A DNA stretch of 35,162 nucleotides, from IMG/VR virus record IMGVR_UViG_3300049737_000088, positions 1 to 35,162 of that record. The stretch is one strand, 5' to 3'. The notes beneath the pieces were generated by a model. The model did no database searches and had not been told where the DNA came from. It saw nothing but the letters and a program-made list of their open reading frames with translations. This DNA is from a virus. Made by a program: the position numbers and the translations under genes. The first letter of the stretch is position 1. Every line of letters begins with the position of its first letter. Shown here in pieces: positions 30,902-35,162 of the stretch.

Positions 30902-31119
30902 AAGTAACACGGTTAAAGAAAGGCTATCGGATCAACCTGTCTGACGCTGAATGGGCTGTCTTAGAAAGGACAGTGCGAGAGGGGATGGGTGCGCCAGAGT
31001 GGGTTGACGGTGGTTGGCAACGCGATCACATACCGCCAGATGAAAAGCGCATTATGACAGAGGCAGAAGTTGGCAAGCGTCTTTGGATGATAGTCACAGA
31101 CGACAGGAGAGTGACATGA
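30898..31119 (+). CDS. Hypothetical early protein, helix-rich N-terminus
   Basis: This 73-aa protein begins MKVTRLKKGYRINLSDAEWA and has LSDAEWAVLERTVREGM, a helix pattern seen in small DNA-binding proteins. The rest is polar (MTEAEVGKRLWMIVTDDRRV). It is coupled to both neighbours through ATGA overlaps. The function is unknown. Confidence 0.6.
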   Translation: MKVTRLKKGYRINLSDAEWAVLERTVREGMGAPEWVDGGWQRDHIPPDEKRIMTEAEVGKRLWMIVTDDRRVT

Positions 31120-31244
31120 TTAAAGACACAATTTGTATGCTGTTGCTAATGGCATTTGGCTTGGCGTTTTGCACAAACGCAGTGACCACTGAATATAACG
31201 TGTGGGCGCTGATGGTAAAATCATCACAATTTTTTGGAGGGTAA
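31116..31244 (+). CDS. 42-aa single-span membrane microprotein
   Basis: This small gene starts at an ATG overlapping the previous stop (ATGA), with AGGAGA upstream. It encodes 42 aa with one hydrophobic segment (TICMLLLMAFGLAFC) near the N-terminus and a short polar tail ending QFFGG. Its stop directly precedes the start of the exonuclease gene, whose ribosome site overlaps its end. It is likely a small inner-membrane protein. The function is unknown. Confidence 0.55.
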   Translation: MIKDTICMLLLMAFGLAFCTNAVTTEYNVWALMVKSSQFFGG

Positions 31245-31245
31245 A

Positions 31246-32208
31246 ATGGTAGGAAAGAAAACACCCGACGACATCGTCACCGCATCACGCATACCGTTGC
31301 TGATGAACGCGTCGCCATACGGCACGCCAAACGACTTGCTGGCTGAGGCACTAGCCTCAATCGAAGGCAAGCCAAGCCCCAACCCATTCAACGGCAACGA
31401 AGCCTGTGATTGGGGAGATGCCTTAGAGGGTGTCATCCTGACCACCGCCGCTGAACGGCTCAACCTGACTGACCTGAAGCTTGAACACGACGCCATCTTT
31501 CACGACACGCTACCATTTGCCGTGTCGCTTGACGGCACCGCTGACGGCGGGCTGGGGCATGAAGTCACCACAGACCCAGCCAAGGGCATCTACTGCGTTG
31601 ACGGCGCCGTCTGGGTTGACGGCGTGGGCGTGCTAGAGAGCAAGCTGACCAGCAGTAAGCCCGAAGACCGGCCAGCGCCTCACAGGGGGCCGCTACAGTT
31701 GCAGGGGCAATTGATGGCCACCAAGTTAACGTGGGGCGCTGTGTGTGTCTTGTACGGCGGTATAGAGCTACGCGTCTTCTTGTATCAGGCAAACGCTGCC
31801 ACACAGTCGCGCATCACGGATGAGATCGAAGAGTTTGAGCGTCGCAAGTTTGACGTTGATTGGTATCCGATCCAGTCCAGCTCCGACGGCAATACCGCCT
31901 ACCCGCGTGTCGATGACGGCGAGCCGCCAATCACATTAGAGGGCGAAGACAACGACTGGTTGGCTCAGTTGGTCAACGCCAAGGACGCCAAGCGAGCCGC
32001 TGAGGGCGACATTGATGAGGCTGAGGCTATGCTGAAAGAACGTCTGGGTAGCCACGATGAGGCGGTCGGGGTGGTCGGCAATCGCTCTTATTATGTCAAA
32101 TGGCCAATGCGTAATTTTAAGGCACAGCCGGCCAAGACGACGCCGGCCAAGCCCGCACGGATTGTCCGGCAGTCAACGCTAACGATAAAGGAGTCAAAGG
32201 ATGGATGA
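31246..32208 (+). CDS. YqaJ/lambda-exonuclease-like recombination nuclease
   Basis: This is a 320-aa protein. Family features in order are DIVTASRIPLLMNASPYGTP (the 'ASR' motif), CDWGDALEGVI (E61), PFAVSLDGTADG (D96), VLESKLTS (E131-x-K133) and LQLQGQLMAT. These make up the YqaJ exonuclease core that degrades one strand of a DNA end for recombination. The protein probably pairs with a ssDNA-binding or annealing protein. The start at 31246 has a perfect GGAGGG at about 5 nt; a TTG at 31234 is an earlier, less likely alternative. The C-terminus is basic. Confidence 0.85.
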   Translation: MVGKKTPDDIVTASRIPLLMNASPYGTPNDLLAEALASIEGKPSPNPFNGNEACDWGDALEGVILTTAAERLNLTDLKLEHDAIFHDTLPFAVSLDGTADGGLGHEVTTDPAKGIYCVDGAVWVDGVGVLESKLTSSKPEDRPAPHRGPLQLQGQLMATKLTWGAVCVLYGGIELRVFLYQANAATQSRITDEIEEFERRKFDVDWYPIQSSSDGNTAYPRVDDGEPPITLEGEDNDWLAQLVNAKDAKRAAEGDIDEAEAMLKERLGSHDEAVGVVGNRSYYVKWPMRNFKAQPAKTTPAKPARIVRQSTLTIKESKDG

Positions 32209-32443
32209 GTGGGTATCTGTTGAAGATCGTATGCCAGAAAAAGATAAAAGCGTCGAATATAAAGCGACGTTGATGGAAGGGCATAGGGATGAATTTGTTA
32301 TTGAGAGCGTGGGCAAGTTTGTTGGCTACTACGTTGATGAAGATGGCAAAGAGTGGAAGGGTATGCACATTTTTGTGAGCGACCGTAGTGGCGGTTGGCT
32401 TACTGGTGATGTGCAATTTTGGAGAGAGGTGCGTGATGATTGA
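32201..32443 (+). CDS. DUF551-like small protein
   Basis: This 80-aa protein starts MDEWVSVEDRMPEKDKSVEY. The 'W.SVEDRMPE' opening is the known DUF551 hallmark. The rest is beta-rich (KFVGYYVDEDGKEWKGMHIF) and ends in VQFWREV, corresponding to the usual 'V.HWM.L' position. The function of DUF551 is unknown; it is frequent in phage early regions. The gene overlaps the exonuclease gene by 8 nt and the next gene by 8 nt. Confidence 0.75.
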   Translation: MDEWVSVEDRMPEKDKSVEYKATLMEGHRDEFVIESVGKFVGYYVDEDGKEWKGMHIFVSDRSGGWLTGDVQFWREVRDD

Positions 32444-32648
32444 TGTGCCGCTGACAAAGAAGCAGGCGGAAATGCGGATTCTGATTGACCGCATGACCCG
32501 CCGGTATGGCTACACGCCAACCATTAATGAGCTGTCGCAAAAGACCGGCAAGAGCTTCAGCCAAGTCCACCGGCTGATGTCGGGGCTAGTCGAGCGTGGC
32601 GCGGCTGAGAAGGTGGCCGGTCGAGCCAGGGCGTTTAAACTTTTATAG
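32436..32648 (+). CDS. LexA-like winged-helix DNA-binding protein
   Basis: This 70-aa protein has the LexA DNA-binding-domain pattern (LTKKQAEMRILIDRMTRRYG, YTPTINELSQKTGKSFSQVH, RLMSGLVERGAAEKVAGRAR) but no LexA protease domain. It may recognise LexA-type operators or regulate phage early genes. The start at 32436 overlaps the previous gene by 8 nt with GGAGAG upstream; a longer frame at 32388 lacks support. Confidence 0.75.
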   Translation: MIDVPLTKKQAEMRILIDRMTRRYGYTPTINELSQKTGKSFSQVHRLMSGLVERGAAEKVAGRARAFKLL

Positions 32649-32657
32649 GGAAATGAC

Positions 32658-32831
32658 ATGAAAACAGAACACCTAAAACCAAACGACCTAGTCAGCGTGA
32701 CTGGCCCAAGTGGCAGGACGGTCACGGCTATGGTCAGGCGGGTCGAGCGCATTGACGATGAAAGCTATAACGTAGTTTTTGAGGATATGCAGACCGCCGA
32801 TAGATTTGACTATCAGTACCTTTATAGGTAA
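32658..32831 (+). CDS. Small hypothetical protein, last gene of rightward operon
   Basis: This 57-aa protein begins MKTEHLKPNDLVSVTGPSGR, then TVTAMVRRVERIDDESYNVV, a beta-rich SH3-like pattern. It ends YQYLYR and the stop lies 10 nt before the convergent hairpin region. The ribosome site (AGGGAAATGAC) overlaps the end of the previous gene. The function is unknown. Confidence 0.6.
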   Translation: MKTEHLKPNDLVSVTGPSGRTVTAMVRRVERIDDESYNVVFEDMQTADRFDYQYLYR

Positions 32832-32840
32832 AAAGAGTTT

Positions 32841-32938
32841 TGGGGTGGTGAACCCACCTGCGCGAACCCTCTAATGTACGCATGATGGGGGTCAATCCCA
32901 CGGTCTTAGTAGACCACCCCAAATCCCCCTTATTTTTT
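32841..32938. terminator. Convergent structured element, likely bidirectional terminator
   Basis: Perfect outer arms TGGGGTGGT (32841-32849) and ACCACCCCA (32913-32921) enclose smaller hairpins, including GGTG-AACC-CACC, GGTCT-TAGT-AGACC (32902-32915) and a UACG-capped stem near 32873-32882. A T-run (32933-32938) follows on the plus strand and TTTTT (before 32835) on the minus strand. It separates the converging early and lysis operons. The nested structure is more elaborate than a simple terminator. Confidence 0.65.
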
Positions 32939-33298
32939 GGGTCGCTGCTGGATGCTCTCAACTACACCGCCGCCAAAATAAAATCCTAAAATAATCAGCA
33001 TTGCATAATTGATCGTGAACTGATCCATCACCTTGGTCACTGCGTCTGGGTCGCCACGTCCGGTTATAGTCATGCCAAGAACCAGCACATAACTGCCCAG
33101 AAACGTAGCCCCAAACATCAGCGCCAAAAACCGTTGTGCTATTTTGAATGGAGCATAAGCAGTCATGAGGTCGATGCGGGCTTTGCTGCGGGCTACAATG
33201 GCCTCTTCATCAGAGGTGTGCATATCGTCAATCAGCTTCATGCCCTGACTTATAACGTCACCTGAGCCTAGTATTTTTCCAAGTACAGCTAACATCAC
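32930..33298 (-). CDS. Holin with three membrane spans (GTA-type)
   Basis: This 122-aa protein begins MMLAVLGKILGSGDVISQGM and has a helix with ARSKARIDLMTAYAPFKIAQ. Hydrophobic spans follow (RFLALMFGATFLGSYVLVLG; YAMLIILGFYFGGGVV) and it ends in a basic tail. The arrangement is that of the three-span holin family found in gene-transfer agents and alphaproteobacterial phages, which permeabilises the inner membrane at lysis. The first two codons are ATG-ATG, so the start could be 33295. It is followed on the chromosome by the converging terminator. Confidence 0.8.
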   Translation of the reverse strand: MMLAVLGKILGSGDVISQGMKLIDDMHTSDEEAIVARSKARIDLMTAYAPFKIAQRFLALMFGATFLGSYVLVLGMTITGRGDPDAVTKVMDQFTINYAMLIILGFYFGGGVVESIQQRPKK

Positions 33299-33507
33299 TC
33301 AACTCCTAACATTCTGGATAGACCAAAGACTTCCATCAACATAAATGTGAAAAACAAAAGTAGCACACCACCGGCAATAAGTTTGCCGCTAAAATTTGTT
33401 GAGCCTATTTTGATGGCCACAAATTCGTTGCCTAAAATCCTCAGCACAAGCTCAAAACTATTTTCGCCAACCTTTGCCTCAACTGGCTTTTTGTTTTCTT
33501 CAGCCAT
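33295..33507 (-). CDS. Small single-span membrane protein of the lysis module
   Basis: This 70-aa protein has a polar N-terminal half and one hydrophobic segment (KLIAGGVLLLFFTFMLMEVF). It lies between lysozyme and holin and overlaps both genes. The layout fits a second holin, an antiholin or a spanin-like component. No family was recognised. Confidence 0.65.
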   Translation of the reverse strand: MAEENKKPVEAKVGENSFELVLRILGNEFVAIKIGSTNFSGKLIAGGVLLLFFTFMLMEVFGLSRMLGVE

Positions 33508-33949
33508 CAGCTAACGCCCTCATACGTTTGACCAGCCTCTCTGAACGATTTGGCAGTTGACGCGCCCATTTACTGTCAAGCATCTCTAACGCAGCCCCAG
33601 AAAAATCACGCGCATCGACGCAGCGTTTCATGCCCTTAAATTTTTTCATAGTTGGCAAGCCCATATTAAACATCATGTTGGCAATGATGCGCTGCGCTTC
33701 CTCTGGAAGTTCAACAAAATCCTCATAGAGCCGGTGACAATCCTCGCGCACAATAGCTATATCCAAATCAAATAACTGCTTCATTCGGCGCTCAGTAATT
33801 GTAAAGCCCTCTGGCTTTCCGTGTTCTGCGTCGCCCTCAATGATACGGTGACCTACCCCTATAGTGAGGTGGTTTTCTGTGCAGCGGTACACGTCTAGCC
33901 TCATGCCCTCATCAGCGATTAGCTCGTCTCTTAATTTTTCAATATCCAT
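33500..33949 (-). CDS. GH24 (T4-type) lysozyme endolysin
   Basis: This 149-aa muramidase cleaves peptidoglycan at lysis. The catalytic triad layout E-x8-[D/C]-x5-T is visible: E14 in ADEGMRLDVY, C23 in RCTENH in place of the usual Asp, and T29 in TIGVGH. Known phage lysozymes accept Cys at this position. The helical C-terminal part has the family stretches FNMGLPTMKKFKGM and SKWARQLPNRSERLVKRM. There is no N-terminal signal or SAR anchor, so it relies on the holin for export. Confidence 0.9.
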   Translation of the reverse strand: MDIEKLRDELIADEGMRLDVYRCTENHLTIGVGHRIIEGDAEHGKPEGFTITERRMKQLFDLDIAIVREDCHRLYEDFVELPEEAQRIIANMMFNMGLPTMKKFKGMKRCVDARDFSGAALEMLDSKWARQLPNRSERLVKRMRALADG

Positions 33950-34362
33950 TATCGCCTCGTCTCCATAACAATCTCAACCGCTTTATCCCAGCTATCACTT
34001 TCTGCTTCAAGCGTGAAGCGCGACGGCTGCAAGCGCAGAGTGTATTGCCGTACTGACGTAACCGGCATGAACAAGACCCTTCGGGCATCGGGGGAAACAA
34101 GGCAGAGAACATCGTAATCATCCTGTGTCGGTAGTTTTTTTGTTTTACAGCCGTGACCCAATTGGAAATGGTGACGCGGAGATCGACGATCACTATTGCC
34201 CAATAAACTCGCAGTCTTTGCCTGCACTCGAATAAAATCTTGCCCATACCAAGCCACCATATCAACTCTGTCTTGTTGAGCCATTGAGACGCGCCAGCCT
34301 AAGCCCAAGATGGCAGCCGCCGCGATGTATTCGCCAATCAGCCCGGTTGTTGTTTCGTTCAA
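33949..34362 (-). CDS. PD-(D/E)XK nuclease, group I intron-associated endonuclease family-like
   Basis: This 137-aa protein has TTTGLIGEYIAAAAILGLGW (E11), RVDMVAWYGQDFIRVQAKTA (D34 and Q47-x-K49) and YDVLCLVSPDARRVLFMPVT. The pattern G..GE..AA..L...G..V......D.V......F..VQ.KTA is that of the small PD-(D/E)XK family that includes I-Ssp6803I and is often named 'group I intron-associated'. It starts at a TTG in a TTGA overlap with the upstream gene. It could serve the capsid-gene intron or be an unrelated DNA-processing nuclease. Confidence 0.65.
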   Translation of the reverse strand: MNETTTGLIGEYIAAAAILGLGWRVSMAQQDRVDMVAWYGQDFIRVQAKTASLLGNSDRRSPRHHFQLGHGCKTKKLPTQDDYDVLCLVSPDARRVLFMPVTSVRQYTLRLQPSRFTLEAESDSWDKAVEIVMETRR

Positions 34363-34835
34363 TTTTTAGACGCCAACCACATAATCCAAAAGAATATGCC
34401 GAAGGATACAATGCCTAACACGCCAATCGCAATAGCCTCTATGATTTTCTGACGCATCTCCTGCTGCTTATAAATAGCCTCTTGGCGCTCCTTGCGGATT
34501 CGACCCTCAAGGTGGATCAGATCAGCCCAAGCCTGCGGCCCGAAAGTCATTTGCAAATATTGCTTCAGCTCGGCGCGTTGCGCTTCCAGCTTCTTCTTTG
34601 CGGCGTAAACTTGTAGCGCCTCACTCTGGACTGCGTCGGCGCCTTGCAGCTTCTTGAATAGCGGCGGGTTCTTCGCCTGCTTCTCGGCTTGGTCAATGTC
34701 AGACGCGGCCTTCATCCAGCGCGACACGTCGCCTATGCAGCTCTCCAGATCGCGGCCAGCGTTTACCATTTGGCGAATAGTATTAAACGCGGCTGTAGCC
34801 CCACTGACGGCTGCTGTAATGGTAATCGGGTCTAT
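34359..34835 (-). CDS. C-terminally anchored coiled-coil protein, probable AUA start
   Basis: In the longer frame this is a 158-aa protein. Residues 1-30 form a Gly/Ala amphipathic segment (PITITAAVSGATAAF), followed by a coiled coil (QVYAAKKKLEAQRAELKQYL) and a C-terminal membrane span (AIGVLGIVSFGIFFWIMWLA). An ATG exists at 34769 (136 aa) but has no ribosome site and cuts off the N-terminus I recall for this family. AAGGA precedes an ATA at 34835 at the right distance, immediately after the stop of the 65-aa gene. The function is unknown; perhaps lysis or ejection. Confidence 0.6.
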   Translation of the reverse strand: MDPITITAAVSGATAAFNTIRQMVNAGRDLESCIGDVSRWMKAASDIDQAEKQAKNPPLFKKLQGADAVQSEALQVYAAKKKLEAQRAELKQYLQMTFGPQAWADLIHLEGRIRKERQEAIYKQQEMRQKIIEAIAIGVLGIVSFGIFFWIMWLASKN

Positions 34836-34846
34836 GACAGTGTTCC

Positions 34847-35044
34847 TTATGTGAAGGTGGGTAGCATCAGGTCACTATTATAGCATCTAGCTCGCCAGTC
34901 GAGTATATCACCTCTAAGGACTGCCTGCTCGTAAATCTTAGTGGTTCTTTCTGTGTCTGGGCATTGAGCCACAACGCCAGCATCTACTTTCGGCTCTCCG
35001 TTAGGCAGAATAACCACCACAACGAACAGCATCAGCGCGTTCAT
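34847..35044 (-). CDS. Small secreted or membrane-anchored protein of the lysis module
   Basis: This 65-aa protein begins with a hydrophobic signal-like stretch (MNALMLFVVVVILPNGEPKV). A hydrophilic region with two Cys residues (VAQCPDTERTTKIYEQAVLR, DWRARCYN) follows. Periplasmic location is likely. By position it could be a spanin-like or anti-superinfection component, but neither is proved. The ATG overlaps the upstream TGA (ATGA). Confidence 0.55.
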   Translation of the reverse strand: MNALMLFVVVVILPNGEPKVDAGVVAQCPDTERTTKIYEQAVLRGDILDWRARCYNSDLMLPTFT

Positions 35045-35160
35045 TTTTCGTCACGGCCAGTAACACGCTTAATCACAGATTGCACGGTCTTGGTTTCCCA
35101 TATGCGAATCAGTATCCACACGCCAGTAAACAAAGCCACAACGTCCGGCACCATCGCCAT
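35041..35160 (-). CDS. Short membrane-helix protein at window edge, possibly partial
   Basis: The frame gives MAMVPDVVALFTGVWILIRI, then a basic helix ending RVTGRDEK, 39 aa in all. One hydrophobic segment covers residues 7-20. The ATG is 2 nt from the right edge, so an upstream start or ribosome site cannot be checked. It overlaps the next gene by ATGA. Confidence 0.5.
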   Translation of the reverse strand: MAMVPDVVALFTGVWILIRIWETKTVQSVIKRVTGRDEK

Positions 35161-35162
35161 AT

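Noticed and set aside
32841-32921. tRNA gene
   Set aside because: The size and outer stem are suggestive, but no proper T-loop, anticodon arm or 7-bp acceptor geometry could be drawn on either strand.
33939-34265. 108-aa minus-strand ORF overlapping the small nuclease gene
   Set aside because: It is in a different frame of the nuclease gene, without a ribosome site. The nuclease frame shows recognisable motifs and coupled ends.
1-35162. CRISPR array, insertion sequence or integrase/attachment site
   Set aside because: No regularly spaced repeats, transposase, or recombinase gene was seen on either strand.

Overview
This window is most of a tailed-phage genome. It probably comes from a marine podovirus-like phage of an alphaproteobacterium. 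The evidence is a P22/SU10-like head set (TerS, TerL, portal, scaffold, DUF5309-type capsid, adaptor), glycine- and alanine-rich ejection-type proteins, a LamG/SPRY tail adhesin, a 3-TM holin of the gene-transfer-agent type, and no host-like housekeeping genes. Host and taxon are inferences. No tRNA, integrase, RNA polymerase or DNA polymerase gene was seen, so if the phage has its own polymerase it lies outside the window.

Layout. (A) 1-18011, minus strand: portal, scaffold, major capsid, adaptor, tail and ejection proteins, and a large AT-richer adhesin. (B) 18004-19023, minus: six tiny, mostly lysine-rich genes, followed at 19085 by a lone plus-strand moron-like gene with its own sigma70-type promoter. 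(C) 19294-23407, minus: two unknown virion-type proteins, TerL and TerS, with a 171-nt non-coding gap between the terminase genes. (D) 23397-29753, minus: small zinc-ribbon and conserved proteins, an iteron-like non-coding block, a TOPRIM primase-helicase, a possible ssDNA-binding protein, two PD-(D/E)XK nucleases flanking a C5 cytosine methyltransferase that carries a long second ORF in another frame, and a ribbon-helix-helix regulator. (E) 29754-29860: a divergent control region with a clear promoter and an 8-bp inverted-repeat operator. (F) 29861-32831, plus: an early operon starting with a very acidic protein and including a YqaJ-type exonuclease and a LexA-like winged-helix protein. (G) 32930-35160, minus: the lysis module (holin, GH24 lysozyme, membrane proteins and a PD-(D/E)XK nuclease). 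It converges on F at a structured, T-flanked element.

The main discovery is that the major capsid protein gene is split by a compact (about 210 nt) group I intron with no ORF. The conserved group I R and S core sequences are both present. P1 can be drawn across the 5' splice site. Removing the intron restores an in-frame DUF5309-type capsid N-terminus (...IYRIDPAETPIF...). Unspliced, the reading frame stops after 24 codons, so virion production should depend on splicing. A free-standing nuclease at 33949-34362 resembles the family named for group I intron-associated PD-(D/E)XK endonucleases, which raises the possibility of mobility in trans.

Genes are packed tightly with ATGA, TGATG, TAATG and TTGA overlaps, which implies translational coupling. 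Several start codons were reassigned on that basis, including three TTG starts and one probable AUA start.
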